Positions 7,641 to 19,700 of a stretch of DNA of 64,000 nt are shown piece after piece. The number at the start of each line of letters is the position of its first letter. The first letter of the stretch is position 1. Made by a program: the position numbers and the translations under genes. The notes beneath the pieces were generated by a model. The model saw only the letters and a list, made by a program, of their open reading frames with translations, was not told the origin of the DNA and made no database searches. The stretch is from a virus, in IMG/VR virus record IMGVR_UViG_3300007609_001168, positions 1 through 64,000 of that record, one strand, 5' to 3'.

Positions 7641-8215
7641 TAGCTGTATTGCCCTAAGTATCTTAGAAAAATCTTGTCTGAACTGTGTTGCCAAACTTCA
7701 ACAAACACAGGATCGGTCTGCGAAGATACCTGCAAAGGATCAGGAAATCCTGAAGATTTCTTGTACTGTATACCACCAGACTCTACAAAATTGATATTAA
7801 CCGACGATCCAGCTCCGTACAGTTCAAGCATAATTCTGCCTACTTTTTCGGCCTGAACTTCTGATGCAGGTAGCTCTTGGAAATTCAATGATGTGTTATT
7901 TTGAAATCTCAAAATTTGATAACTACCGTTGGTAAAAGACACACTCAACGAAGTAACACCCTCATCTAGAACTTCTAGTTGTTCGAATACTGCATCTTTG
8001 CATCCTTGTAAAACCATATTTTCTTGAACGTTATCCGAATAATCATTGGATACGTCCAAACGGCTGGCATTTGTTTCAAGATCTGTTATCTCTGTTTTTG
8101 CACTGTTAAGGCTTTGCTTAATAGTGTTAAAGTTATCTCTGAAAACCTGTGTATCATTGTCTTCACCTGCTACAGGAAAGTTTTCATTGATGCTCAAATA
8201 ATTTATATCACTCAC
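7640..8215 (-). CDS. Structural protein, probably tail/fibre associated
   Basis: 191 aa. The first 40 residues (NFPVAGEDNDTQVFRDNFNTIKQSL) resemble the N-terminal domain of the fibre genes downstream on the map, with the DxxxFRDNFNxIK pattern, and a beta-rich body follows. It overlaps the 816-aa structural gene by 4 bases. A virion protein is likely from this shared motif and its place next to fibre genes. The exact location in the particle is unknown. Confidence 0.65.
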   Translation of the reverse strand: MSDINYLSINENFPVAGEDNDTQVFRDNFNTIKQSLNSAKTEITDLETNASRLDVSNDYSDNVQENMVLQGCKDAVFEQLEVLDEGVTSLSVSFTNGSYQILRFQNNTSLNFQELPASEVQAEKVGRIMLELYGAGSSVNINFVESGGIQYKKSSGFPDPLQVSSQTDPVFVEVWQHSSDKIFLRYLGQYS

Positions 8216-10662
8216 GGTAATTTTTCTCCACGTTGCGGGAATGCAAGGTATTTATTTCCAAAGTCCCCGTCCAATACATCAATTAGATATCTATCAGACT
8301 GAAAATCTATAGATTTAAAATCAAATTCATTTTCCCTAATTCTTGATATTATTTTTTCTGCGTTGCCTGGTTTAACATATGCAATTTCTAAACATTTTAC
8401 ATATCCGGGCTCGAAAGATTTGTTTGGCTGGATTGTTCTCATCCATAGCGGCAATTGATCCCTATATCTTTCACCTGACTGCTTTATTCTATCTCTCATA
8501 TTTTTAATACTGTTAGGAAATATTCGTTGATGATCAGAATCGCTGACCAAAGGAATATCACTGCTTATGTTGATAGCATCATAACTCACTAATATCTTGC
8601 TTTCAATTTGATTGGGTAGTTCGATAGTATCGCTGATAGAGATTCCATCTTTTTCAAATTCGTCTACCACTTCGACATATATTATTTCGTATAGAGTCTC
8701 TTGGGTTATTGGATCTTTTGCCACAGCAGATTTTAAATCCCCAAATCTTAATCTTTTGTTGTAATGATTTCTTGACATTGCCTGTACATAGGTTACAGCA
8801 TCAACACTTTCGATACCTCCGAACAGTAATACTCTGATTTGCGATCTCACACCGAAATTGGGATCGTTATATCTATACAGTTCGTCAATTGGAAATATAT
8901 TATTATTTGTTATAAAATTGTACCATTCTAGACGTTTTTCTTTTTCTTGTAATGCAACTAGATAAAGATTAGCAAATGTTTTATCATTTATATCAGTAAC
9001 GGTTAAAAAGAATTCTTTGGTTGCTTCGCGTAATCCAGCAAAATCGATGGCTTTGGCAGTGAATCTAAATACCCTATCAAAAGTTGTATTGCCTTCGTCG
9101 AATGTAGTCGTGAATACTTTTTCGTCGTTTACAGTACTGTAAAACCTTGTCAGCCCAGGTCCGTTATCGTCTGCATACTGTTTTACTTTGCCGGTAATCA
9201 ATCCAGGGCTTATCAGAGTCAACCCAGGCGGAAGTTCGCCGCTAACTATTTCGAACTTGGTTTGTGCGTTACTCTCTAGGTTATTTGCAATTATTTCTTT
9301 GTTAGAAATAGTATTCGGAACAATTGTTCCTAAATCCGAGTCGGATACAAACCGAATAGTACTTTCAATTTCACCGATTAGGTCTATGTTGAATGTTTTG
9401 TCAGCGGTAGCTACACCCTGTTGCCAGAACGACGGTTCGTCTGTGGGAATTTTTCCGTTGTGATTTTGTAATGCAATGTAAGGCAATCCGGAAAAATTAA
9501 CAATGTCGTTCTGAAAGTAGTTTGCGACTAAACTCCATGTTCCTCTAAAGTTATAGTCAATATTCGCAAGATTTACAGGAAAGTTAATGGCTCTTATTGT
9601 GAACTTATAATTTGTTTTAACCGCGCTTTGATATGGAACAACTCCGGCAATATTACCCGTGGTGTTATCTAAAGTTAAACCCGGTGGTAAGACACTTGCT
9701 GATCCGTCGTCGTTTACATCTAGGGTTTCGTATATAATTGTTCCAGGTAAACTCGGAGGATCATATGTTTCTAGTATTACGGTAACATAATTATTTGCTC
9801 TGACCAGCCCTAGATACGAAGCAGTGACCCAGAAAGGAACTCTGAATGCAGAGTTGTCTGCTCTAAATAAATTTGTATCAACCTGGATTAAATTGTTATC
9901 GGCCTGTAAAAATTCCTCAGTAACTACCCAAATTCTAAAAGGCCTTCTTACTTCGTTAACTCCGTCGCTCACAGCGACTATAAATGTGTAAAATTTACTT
10001 AACCTTCTTGGAACCTGTGTATCTTCGTTGTAATCGAACGTGACTGCATCATATAAAAAACTATCGAACCCATTGCTTTGAGCTTCGGGCTTATCTAAAG
10101 GAAGTGCATCGTATGATGCAGTATCGTATGTTCCGCTAAGGGTGTTAGAAGCAAGTACGCTGAACACGGGATCAGTGAATCCAACAATCCTTCCTGCAGA
10201 AGTAAGTTCCAGTCCCGGAGGAAGTGAGCCACCGCTGTCAATTAAGTAATAACTTAAAGTATCACCTGCGGATAGATCATTGTCAGTTGCTTCTAGTTGA
10301 AAATCTACACGGCTGTTATCTAAAACAAAATAATTATCGCCTGCACCTACTTGCAGGAACCCTTCTTCTGTTAACCACTTAGGTATGTCCGATCCTTCCA
10401 CTGCAAGGCTGAAAGTTCTATCTTTTATGTCTACGGTGTCGTTTGCTCTTACAACAAATGTATATTCTGTGTATATTCTTACTTCAGCAGGAGCACCTGC
10501 AATAATACCATTGTTAAACCGAAGACCTGCTGGTAGATCCCCTGCAATTAAGCTGTAGGTAACCACACCGTTGTCTGATTCGGCTTGGAGCGTGATTTCT
10601 ATAGCTTCTCTTTCTGTTAACAGTCCGAGATCACCTTTTGGTGTAATCCAGCTCAGTGGCAT
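8212..10662 (-). CDS. Virion structural protein with Ig-like repeats and a carbohydrate-binding-like segment
   Basis: 816 aa. Four copies of the putative Ig/cadherin-like signature (LP[AP]GL, 5-6 residues, then a G-x-I-x-G type end) occur near residues 43, 147, 325 and 477, as in bacterial and phage surface proteins of the He_PIG type. Residues about 374-420 (GTWSLVANYFQNDIV, GLPYIALQNHN, P, FW) resemble chitin-binding modules of the CBM5/12 type. It starts with MPLSWITPKG, a form seen in phage fibre or baseplate proteins. It lies 1 base from the next fibre gene. A role in the tail or its surface is likely. Confidence 0.75.
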   Translation of the reverse strand: MPLSWITPKGDLGLLTEREAIEITLQAESDNGVVTYSLIAGDLPAGLRFNNGIIAGAPAEVRIYTEYTFVVRANDTVDIKDRTFSLAVEGSDIPKWLTEEGFLQVGAGDNYFVLDNSRVDFQLEATDNDLSAGDTLSYYLIDSGGSLPPGLELTSAGRIVGFTDPVFSVLASNTLSGTYDTASYDALPLDKPEAQSNGFDSFLYDAVTFDYNEDTQVPRRLSKFYTFIVAVSDGVNEVRRPFRIWVVTEEFLQADNNLIQVDTNLFRADNSAFRVPFWVTASYLGLVRANNYVTVILETYDPPSLPGTIIYETLDVNDDGSASVLPPGLTLDNTTGNIAGVVPYQSAVKTNYKFTIRAINFPVNLANIDYNFRGTWSLVANYFQNDIVNFSGLPYIALQNHNGKIPTDEPSFWQQGVATADKTFNIDLIGEIESTIRFVSDSDLGTIVPNTISNKEIIANNLESNAQTKFEIVSGELPPGLTLISPGLITGKVKQYADDNGPGLTRFYSTVNDEKVFTTTFDEGNTTFDRVFRFTAKAIDFAGLREATKEFFLTVTDINDKTFANLYLVALQEKEKRLEWYNFITNNNIFPIDELYRYNDPNFGVRSQIRVLLFGGIESVDAVTYVQAMSRNHYNKRLRFGDLKSAVAKDPITQETLYEIIYVEVVDEFEKDGISISDTIELPNQIESKILVSYDAINISSDIPLVSDSDHQRIFPNSIKNMRDRIKQSGERYRDQLPLWMRTIQPNKSFEPGYVKCLEIAYVKPGNAEKIISRIRENEFDFKSIDFQSDRYLIDVLDGDFGNKYLAFPQRGEKLP

Positions 10663-10663
10663 A

Positions 10664-11218
10664 CTATGCTCCTGCCAGTATACCGAGATCTAAATCGATT
10701 CTACCGGGATTGTCTACTTTTCCAAAATCCACATTGTTTGAAATCAAAGAAAGCTGAGTAGGATAATCAATATCACCATCTAGCGGACCAAAATCAAATC
10801 TATTAATAATTTCATCTAGAGGAAGAATAGTATCTACAGTAATGACTGATCCCGATGCTGTGGTTTCAACATCGCTGCCGCCTTGTATAGTGACATTTAG
10901 ATGGTTGTCTGCCAATACAGAACCACTCTGTGTTATTAAACTTATAAATGCATCTGGCTGAGTGCTGTTGATTGTAATACTGGTATCCGAAGCACTAAGC
11001 TGAGTTTTTGTGCCTCCTAGCAGTCTTTTAAATTGTAAATCAGCACCATCTTTTTGGGCAAACACACCCTCGCCTGCGATTCCTAGGTTAGAAGCAGTAA
11101 CAGTAAGAGCCGCACTTATTTCAGTAAAGTTTGCATTTACTTTCTCGAATGCTGTGCGCAGGTCATCGCCTAGCCCGTCGTTTACTACATTTCCTAAATT
11201 AATTGTTTGAATTGCCAT
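10664..11218 (-). CDS. Fibre-type structural protein with shared N-terminal domain
   Basis: 184 aa from the ATG at 11218, which follows AGAGAGCG; a longer in-frame opening would start without such a signal and run into the upstream gene. The N-terminus (INLGNVVNDGLGDDLRTAF, then KVNANFTEI) is the domain shared with the genes at 11247, 12082 and 13785. The rest is Thr/Ser/Val-rich beta sequence, including SGSVITVDTILPLDE. It is probably a short fibre or an attachment subunit of the tail. Confidence 0.75.
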   Translation of the reverse strand: MAIQTINLGNVVNDGLGDDLRTAFEKVNANFTEISAALTVTASNLGIAGEGVFAQKDGADLQFKRLLGGTKTQLSASDTSITINSTQPDAFISLITQSGSVLADNHLNVTIQGGSDVETTASGSVITVDTILPLDEIINRFDFGPLDGDIDYPTQLSLISNNVDFGKVDNPGRIDLDLGILAGA

Positions 11219-11246
11219 TTGCACGCTCTCTTTATAGTATTTACCG

Positions 11247-12071
11247 TTATGTCCAAGTGTCTCCTGACCAAGCAACTCTTTTCCAAATGTTTGTGACGCC
11301 GTCGTAGTCATCTGTGCAATAGTAGATATAACTGCTATCAAAAGTAACTGCACCTTGTAGATCGCCATCTATGCCTATGCTTGTAGCGGGCGCACCTTGA
11401 CTAAATCTTGTATTATTAGGTAATCCGTTTGCTTGTATTTGACTTGCAACAATTGGTGCAAAGTCAACTAATAAATCACTTTCTGTAACTTGAACATCAC
11501 TAATAACACTGTAGGGGATAGTACCGTTCACACCGTCTACCAATAGTGTGCTGTCATCCGCAAACACACTACCTTCTAGATCGCCGTCTAAGCGATCGCC
11601 TTGTTGAATATAGTTTGATAAGTTTGGAGTATTTTGAATTTCGCTGTAGTCAACACCTGCGGCAGTAACAACATCTTTAATATCTGTGCCACCTATTTGT
11701 AAGTTACCACCTACTATGCTTAGTGTAGTTCCACCTAAGTCAATAGTACTACCACTTAGATATATGTCCTTAAATCTTTTAGTTGAACTGCCTAGACTGT
11801 ATTCTTCATTCACATTAGGAAATATGTCTCCACCTACAGTTAAGTTGCTGGTTATTGTGGTTGCTTGGTCTATAACTATAGCACTGCTGTCTGTTGTGGT
11901 AAGTGTGCTACCCGTAAATTCAAAAGCACCTAGATTAAGGGGAGCTTCATCTAATCCTAATGCAGTATATAACTCGTCGAAGTTGTCGTTGATTTTGTCA
12001 AATGCTATTCTTAACGGATCACCATTTCTAGCATTTGCCGACGTTCCTATGTTTACTGTTTGTTTTGCCAC
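11247..12071 (-). CDS. Tail-fibre-like structural protein
   Basis: 274 aa. The shared N-terminal domain (VNIGTSANARNGDPLRIAF, then KINDNFDELY) is followed by a beta-rich shaft with YSLGSSTKRFKDIYLSG and GSVFADDSTLLVDGVNG, two motifs that recur in other fibre genes of this window. The C-terminus (SYIYYCTDDYDG, WKRVAW) matches the C-terminal end of the 567-aa neighbour (STSIYYCIANW, WVKQDW), so the pair share a tip-like domain. A trimeric fibre is likely. Confidence 0.8.
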   Translation of the reverse strand: MAKQTVNIGTSANARNGDPLRIAFDKINDNFDELYTALGLDEAPLNLGAFEFTGSTLTTTDSSAIVIDQATTITSNLTVGGDIFPNVNEEYSLGSSTKRFKDIYLSGSTIDLGGTTLSIVGGNLQIGGTDIKDVVTAAGVDYSEIQNTPNLSNYIQQGDRLDGDLEGSVFADDSTLLVDGVNGTIPYSVISDVQVTESDLLVDFAPIVASQIQANGLPNNTRFSQGAPATSIGIDGDLQGAVTFDSSYIYYCTDDYDGVTNIWKRVAWSGDTWT

Positions 12072-12081
12072 TTATCGCTCC

Positions 12082-13785
12082 TTACCACGCACCTGTTGTG
12101 CCCCAATCTTGTTTAACCCATATATCAGCAGTGCCCGGTGCCGCCCAATTTGCTATGCAATAATAAATGCTTGTCGAATCTACAGCTACCATACCTGCTC
12201 TGTCACCGTCTGCACCTGTGCTATCAGTAGGAGGTATGCTCCCGATGACTAGATTTTTGATATTAGCAGTAGCGCCACCGTATAGTGTACCGTTGACATA
12301 CGAATCTAGTGTATTCAAGTCTTGCAATGCTTCAACATCATACGATACTATTCTTGTACTGCCAATAGTACTTGTACCGTTTTCGTAGTCTCCGACAATC
12401 TTACCATCCACACCATCTACTAACAGTGTGCTGTCGTCGGCAAATACACTTCCGGAAACGTCTGTGGTGATAGCAGAATTAAGACCTATAGTAATTGTTC
12501 CATCACTGTTTCCTGTGATGTTAACATTGTTATCGTTGTTTATTACAACAGTCTGTTCAAGCGGTACATTAAATGTAGTACTGTCATCGCCTACTGCATA
12601 TTTTGTATACAATACGTCTGTGTTTAAGGCAATTGTTAGATTGTCAGTTACTGCATCTGCGGTTAATGTAATTCCGGTGCCTTCTGTCAACACTAATGTA
12701 TCGGTAACCGCATCGGCTAATAACGGATCCTGACCTGCAACAGCAATGGAAGTAAATCCTACTCGTGTGTTGGTAATTGTTACACTGCCGGTGCTGGAAT
12801 CAACACTTATGCCGCTTCCTCCGGTTAAAGAAGTAACACCAGTATTCGATAAGGTAACACTGCCGGTCGAACCACTTACTGAAATTCCAGTTGAGCCTGC
12901 CAACGTTGTAACACCTGTATTTGTTATTGTTAAAACATCGCTGGCATCGTCTGTGGTTATGTTGATGCCATTGCCATTCGCAAAACTCAAGGTATCAGTT
13001 GCGCTATCAGCAACAATATCGTTTTGCCCTGCAACAGCAATAGTTCTAAAAGTAAATTGTACCACATTAGGTGCAGAGTTCGTTATGGTGATATCCCCAG
13101 TAACTGGATCCCTAGAACTTATAATAATTCCGCTACCTGCAGTGGCACTTACTATGCCGTCGTTTTGAATGGTTATACTGCCAGTGGATGAATCAACCGA
13201 AACACCTAGCCCTCCTGCTAAAGCAGTAACACCTGTATTAGTTACAGTGATATCACCTGTCGAAGAATCAACTCCGACACCGGTTGATGCGGTGAGGGAA
13301 GTAACCCCGCTATTTGTAAAAGTTATTGTGTTTGTGGAAGCTTCTGTAGCGATACCTACACCTGTTCCTACGAGATTTAGATCATCAGCAAATCCAGTTG
13401 CTTCTACATCGTCTTGCCCCGCAACGGAAACAGTTTTAAACGAACCTTCTGCAGGATTTCTTATTAGGTCTCCATCCACGGTTGCGTTCGCTGGAAGGTT
13501 TACTGACCCAGAACCGTTTATTGATATTAAAGCACCGTCGAGACTTATATAGTCGTCAACGAACAACTTAGACCACATTTTAATTTCGCTGCCTAAATCG
13601 TATGTGGACGCTTCCTTGGGTATTAGATCAGTGGTTAAAGAAGTTAAATCCACAGGATCGGAACTGTCTGTTCCTGCAATATTCAAATAAACTTCTGTAA
13701 AGTTTGCATTGATATCATTAAATGCCTGCTCTACTGTGCTCCAAATTAACGGTGGATTGTCTGCACTTATATTCCTTCTTGCCAT
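12082..13785 (-). CDS. Tail-fibre-like protein with tandem beta repeats
   Basis: 567 aa. The N-terminus is a variant of the shared domain (TVEQAFNDINANFTEVY). Residues 150-345 hold repeats of the type STG-x-[IV]-T-[IV]-x-N-x-G-V-T-x-L, about 30 residues each, as in beta-helical shafts. A second motif, VAGQ[DN] followed by D-x-L-x-[FL], occurs near 121, 251 and 349. GSVFADDSTLLVDGVDG and a C-terminal SIYYCIANW segment link it to the 274-aa neighbour. It is predicted to be trimeric and extended. Its ATG overlaps the stop of the giant fibre gene by 1 base. Confidence 0.8.
   Translation of the reverse strand: MARRNISADNPPLIWSTVEQAFNDINANFTEVYLNIAGTDSSDPVDLTSLTTDLIPKEASTYDLGSEIKMWSKLFVDDYISLDGALISINGSGSVNLPANATVDGDLIRNPAEGSFKTVSVAGQDDVEATGFADDLNLVGTGVGIATEASTNTITFTNSGVTSLTASTGVGVDSSTGDITVTNTGVTALAGGLGVSVDSSTGSITIQNDGIVSATAGSGIIISSRDPVTGDITITNSAPNVVQFTFRTIAVAGQNDIVADSATDTLSFANGNGINITTDDASDVLTITNTGVTTLAGSTGISVSGSTGSVTLSNTGVTSLTGGSGISVDSSTGSVTITNTRVGFTSIAVAGQDPLLADAVTDTLVLTEGTGITLTADAVTDNLTIALNTDVLYTKYAVGDDSTTFNVPLEQTVVINNDNNVNITGNSDGTITIGLNSAITTDVSGSVFADDSTLLVDGVDGKIVGDYENGTSTIGSTRIVSYDVEALQDLNTLDSYVNGTLYGGATANIKNLVIGSIPPTDSTGADGDRAGMVAVDSTSIYYCIANWAAPGTADIWVKQDWGTTGAW
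12750..13338 (-). repeat. In-frame degenerate repeats in the 567-aa fibre gene
   Basis: This region encodes the STG-x-[IV]-T-[IV]-x-N-x-G repeats of the fibre shaft. The DNA repeats are diverged but still readable, for example the recurring forms of aac-acc-ggt-gtt-act around 12855, 12910, 13240 and 13305 on the coding strand. Copy number may vary between related phages through recombination. Confidence 0.6.
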
Positions 13786-16700
13786 TATGATCTTCCTACT
13801 GCAACTTCTATGATTCCAACTTCGGTGGAATCATAATCTTGTAACGCTTTACCTAAAATTGTACCTACCTTTGCGTCTAAGGTTCTTGTAGCTACGCCTT
13901 GTATTTCAGATGTTGTAAGAAGATCACCTTTTTTGATTTTACCTACAACCTTGACCGGTACCCGTCCTTGTAATGCAATTAAGTTTTTGTGTCCAGGACA
14001 TCCGGAATTCATACTGTATGCAGAGCTGTCACTTACAACACCTGCTACCGCCGAATCTGAATATTTAGATCCAACAGTGACTTCCTTTTCCCCGCCAAAC
14101 ACAAGCACGGTGCCCACATCATACACTGTGTCGCCTTCGTAGTATTCAGCAAGATCGGCATAAGTAGCTTCAAATCTAGAACCGGTTGACAATGACCATT
14201 GTCCTTCAACGGTTCCGGTAGTTAACACGGCACCTGTGGTTAGGCTCTGTGCTGTAACTCCTGAACAAACAATAGGAGCATTGTTGATACCGTTTTGCTT
14301 TCTAAATATGTGTGTTTCGTTATCGTAGAACGTGTTTTTGTCAGCTACGTCGCCACCGTCTGACATTGTGATTGCAACGTTTCCTAGATAACCATATATC
14401 GCAATGGCGCCCGCACTACCTCCTGTGGAGAAAGAATCAGCAAAATCTCTACTGTCTATTTGTAGCTCTTGTGCATTGATGATCTCGGCCGCAAATCCAC
14501 CGGCTCCGTCACGCTTAACCAGTGTGTCTGCAACATTCAACGGGGATGAATCTACCATTTCATAGCTGTCGCCAATTCCGGTTCCCGTGTCGCCTGTGAA
14601 ACTGGATACATTCTTTCTGCGTATGAATCCTGTGCTGATAAAATTAGATTTTTTAAGAGCAAGACCTTCATTTACAATAGTTGAAAAACTCACTGCGGTC
14701 GGTGTAGCAGAAGATCCTGTGCTGTTGCCAATCACAGTATCTGCCGCTAACTTTTGTATTTTAGAAAGTGTAACACCGTTGTCTTTTAGGGTAACAAATC
14801 CGTCAGTGACCGTAAACTGGGTATTGTCAAACGAACTTACACCACTTGCCGCTTGCTTTTCAGCATCTGTGCCGGTAGGAGCACTTGCTCTGCCCGAAGC
14901 AAGCGTTAAATCTAATTTACTCTGTGCTATGTCTGCTGAAGAATTAATATCAGCGTCTACAATAACATCTGGCTGAATTTGGGCATCAATGGTTCCTAGT
15001 GTACTATCAACACCAAGCGCAATATCGCCCACAACTGTGGCATTAATGGTACCGTCACTGTCGCCTGTAAACACTAAAATGTCATTTGCATTAGGATCTG
15101 TAACGTCAAAGTTTGCAAAATTTTCGATAGTTAGTGACTGTAAATTAACGCCATCAGTTGGAGCTACAGGATCGGCAACATTTGTTAAACGATTATCACC
15201 GACGTTGAGATCATTTCTCATAGCCAACTGGCCACCAAGAGCCAAGAAACCACCGCCTGCTGGGATAATTTGGGATTCTAAAACAGGACCACCGGTGTGT
15301 GTTAAACCTAATCTTTTATCGATGTAGCCTCTTACTGCACTTTCTACAGGTACAGCATCCGCCGCGGCGTCTGCCATTGTGTCATCCACAGAGAATTCAG
15401 CAATAACCGCACCGCGTTTAAATCCTAAACCGTCTAATTGGCTTAATGCTAACGAAGCACTGAATGTAACACTACCAGTACCTTGGTCTACTTTAAAGAA
15501 AGGTCCTACAGAGAAGTTACCAAATTGGTCAGTTGATACAAAGAATACCCTTCCGTTGCTTCGTTCTTGAACCTGCGAAGTAGATACAGTTTCCCCATCT
15601 TCGTCTTCGTCGGTTGCGAATAACGGAGTAGCTCTAAAGTTGTTTACTGCCGGCCCGTATATTTCGTTTGGATAGTTAGTATCCGCATAAGAACCAGTAC
15701 CTATTTCCAGGAAATCGTGCGAAGTTGCACGAGTAAGTGAAATACGAATAGTCAATGTGCCTTCTGATTGGGTACTAGGTACACCTAATCCTGCTTTAAG
15801 AGTCTGCGAATCTGAATAAATTACAGCACTGGTATCTAAATTATTATTCAGAGTTAACACAGTATAGTCTGGATCTGTTGAGTCAATTCCGGTAACTTGG
15901 TAAGTTATCCCGTAATAGGTAAGTTCATAAGGAACTCCTGTAATACCTGTTTGGATTCTCAACGTATCGCCGTCGTTGATATTTTCGACAGCGATTTGAT
16001 TGGTCCCTTGGTCACCTATAACTTTACCAAATTCTACACTTGTTCCAGTTCCAGTAGTTTCTACCGAAGAAGATTCAATATCAAATACCACAGAACCGTC
16101 ACTGCTGCCTGTGGTTGCAACAGTGAGTGTGGTCGAAGTTGGAACATTGAGTACTGTAGGAGCAGTTCCTAGCGATCCGGTAACACTTACTGTACTTGTA
16201 GCGGGTCCCACAGTACCAGTTGCCGCACTGGCAAATGTAAAACTGTCGTTGTCGCAAGTTATAATTTCATAGGTTCCATTATACGCAACACCGCTTGAGA
16301 TAACAATTTCTTGACCTGGTAAGTACGGAGGTAATTTTCTTTTAGCAAAAGTTGCTGTTGCTGTTACTCCGTCGCCGTTGAGTGTTAGATCTGTAAGATC
16401 GGCCTTGGGAATTAGCTTGTCGCCAATACTGATATTTGAAGTATCTGATAAACCGGAAATTGTGTTTCCGCTCAATGCTCCGTTTATACCTATTAAAGTG
16501 CTGTCGATCGGAGCAACTGGACTTACAGAAAACTGATTCGATGTATAGTTTTGTGTGCTCACAAAGTAATGTGTATTCAGAGAAATTCCTGGCGGAGCCG
16601 AAACCGCTGAAAACTTAACAACATCGCCTATGCGTAACCCGTGTCCTGTAGCACTTATTACTCCCGGATTTGCAACAGACACTGTACACGCTGTAAGGCT

Positions 16701-19700
16701 TTCCGGCGTTTGGAACGGTTGAGAATCAAAAATGTTAAATTCTATGTAGTCATAGTTGCTTCTAAGCTGTGTTAAAGCCAACCCAAATGGTATAACAGTG
16801 TGTGTTCCTGACTGCGTTGCCCCTGAAGTATCAACAGGTGTTCCGTCTAAGGTAGTAGAAATTTTGAATTGGGTATCTGTTAGTCCATCTTCTAATACAT
16901 AATATACGGTGTTTCCATCTATTGGATCTGGTAAATCACCGTCAGTTAAAAATTGGATTTGATATCCGGCCTGCTGTCTGTGTGGAACTGTGGTAGTTAC
17001 AACCGCTTCTGAAGCAATAGTTATGCTTGATACTTCAAAATCATCAAAATCATATGTATCATCATAATCGGAGAAATCTAAAATACGATAAATGAAATTA
17101 CTATCGTTTAATACTAATGCTGTACTGGGTCTTGTACTGACATCGACAACATCCCCAGTTAACACAACATAACTGTTCTGACGTATCGAGATTCTAACTC
17201 CGTTGCTTACTGCGGCATTCAATCCGCCAGAAGAGCTAATATTAAGTTTACATAACTTCGTTGCTTCGTCTATCATTTCTACGGTAGACAAAGAATACCG
17301 TGTCAGCGAACCGTTTTGATTTATTTCAATTTCAGAACCTGGTAATGGCAGATAGTCGTCGTAAATTACATACAGTTCAATGCCTTCTCTTCGGTTTTCT
17401 GTAGTAGCATCTTCGTTTACAACCGTGGCGCCTTGAGATAATTCGTGATAAAGCGTAACTGGAACCGGTACTTCTAAAGGATCCGATCCTTCGGCTACGA
17501 GTGCGAAATTACCGTGTGCTGAACTACCACCGATGGATCTAATCTGTCCGCCGTTTAAACTATAATAAGAAATTTCATTATAGTATGTAAACATCGACAC
17601 TGCTTCCGTTAAGCCGCCGTTTGTTGCGATTAATCCATAACCTAAATCGTTAACCTGTGTGTAGTCGTTTGAAAGCATTGATCTGTTTCCAGGCATCAAT
17701 ACTTCAAACAATCTTCTAAAAGAAACTGTTCCAGTTCCTGCACCTGTTAACGTAAGAGGAGAACCACCGGGTATTACACTTACAGAAAATGTAGTGTCTC
17801 CTAAGTTAGCAGTAACCACATAATATTCTTGTCCGGCTGTAATTTCAGTCGGTAAAGTTCCAGTTGAACTAAATGTAATTGTTGCACCGATATCTAATTC
17901 GTGATCGGCCGAAGTTGTAAATACTCCAGGAGAACCCGGAGTAACAGTAACATTAATATCAGCAACTGGTCCTGTGTATGGAGTTCCTTCGTCTAAAACA
18001 AATTCTGCTGTAGATCCAACCGGGCTGTATATGAAATTTCTTACATAGTTAATTCTAAAAATTCTATCGTTTACAATAAAACTTGCAGGCAACTGAGGGA
18101 ATCTATCCAGTCCTGAAACCTGCATTCTGGTACCATCGCCGTCTAAGTCTTGTATAAGATTAAACTGAAGGTTACCTGTAAATCCATCTACAAACATCCC
18201 CCCTGCAAACGTTTTACTTCCTGTGGATCTAGAAAAACTTGCAGATTCTTGACAGTAAGGAGACTTAGCAAGGATTTGTCCTTCCGGATCCAACACCATC
18301 ATGAACCCGCCATGACCTTGCCCTGTGATTGCTCTGAGAATTACTGCATCGTTACACAGGAAAACATCTAACTCGTTGTTATCTTTTGGAGCGTTGGCAG
18401 CACCGGAATTACTTACAATGTCAATAATTGCATCAATTAAATCCCCTACAATTCCGTTATCGTCAGTAATAGTTCCGCCGCTCGTATATGAGTTTATTCC
18501 GTCGGCTGTTAGTGCGTTAACTGGTGTTCCTGAAGCTTCGTCAGCTGTGAGATCTTCTAATGTGTCGTATAGATACAATTTAGTAGGAGATACAACTTTT
18601 ACAAAATAATCGTTTCCGTTTAATTGGAATGATCCACCGACGTCGCCGATTACAACATTTTGTCCATCGGTGAAGTTATGGTTAGTTGCAGTTACAATTT
18701 CTAAAGGAATAGTAGCAGTATCTACATTTGAAATATTTACACTGCTTCCTCCAACCCCTGGCTCCGAAACAAACGCATTATCTACAATCTGTGGGAATGC
18801 GGCGCTTCCTAAGAACAGTTCTGTAATTGTGGTATTTTGCAGTATCAGTTGAATTAGTACATTAATTCTTTGAATTGCCGCTACTGTTTGACTCAACTGT
18901 GTTGTTATTGCAACTCTACCGCTGGCAGTATCGTTGTACTTGAGAGCCGCAGAGATTGTTCTTGCCTGGCCACCGTATTTCAAATCGAACACCAAAGAAT
19001 CTACAATTAATCCAACATCTCTTTTACATCTATCACTATCGTATTCGAAATCTAGATCGAAAGGATCAATGGCATTCTCCACCTGATAATCGATCCATGC
19101 AACAACTTCGTTCTGGATGAACTTTTTGTTTAATCTTATCAATTCAGCCGCCGCAGTATAATCTCCTTTGTTGTTAATTAAAGGATACACAGGCTGGGTA
19201 CTGTCTGTTAGATAATGATAACCGAAAGGTTGTGTAGCAATTGTATTGCCGTCAACGGTTAGCGGTCGTTTAAATTTTTGAAAAGCCCAAGGCGAACTGC
19301 TAGGTCCTACTCTTGGTCGAACAATCGTTCTTCTAAATTCGTTTCCTATAACAGCAACGTTTTGCGGAACTTTTAAAGGAAAATTTTCTTCGTATATTCC
19401 AGTTTCTACTAAAATAGAAATCTGAGTTTTCTTTGCAACATCACCGTATGATATTATTTCGTCTTCCTGAAATGCTCCAGATTTGATGTCCACATCAAAA
19501 ATTTCATTTCCGTCTGAATCTAGTGCGCCTTGATGTGCTAAAATTTGTGCAATAGCACCAGAAGTCTCGCCTCTTAGAAATAGTCCTTCTCTAATATCTC
19601 TGCCAGCAATTGCCGCAGGAGTATCTGTGGTTATGTCACCCGTAAAATCAGTTCTGTTACCGTCGGTTCTAAGCAAAAATCGCGGAAGATCCACAAACAA

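Noticed and set aside
12750-13338. CRISPR array
   Set aside because: The repeats are degenerate, in frame and encode a beta-repeat protein; there are no identical short repeats with unique spacers.
12428-13552. Long plus-strand open frames opposite the 567-aa fibre gene
   Set aside because: They are Val/Thr/Pro-rich mirror images of the repetitive fibre sequence, have no ribosome sites, and the minus strand carries clear fibre motifs and good starts.
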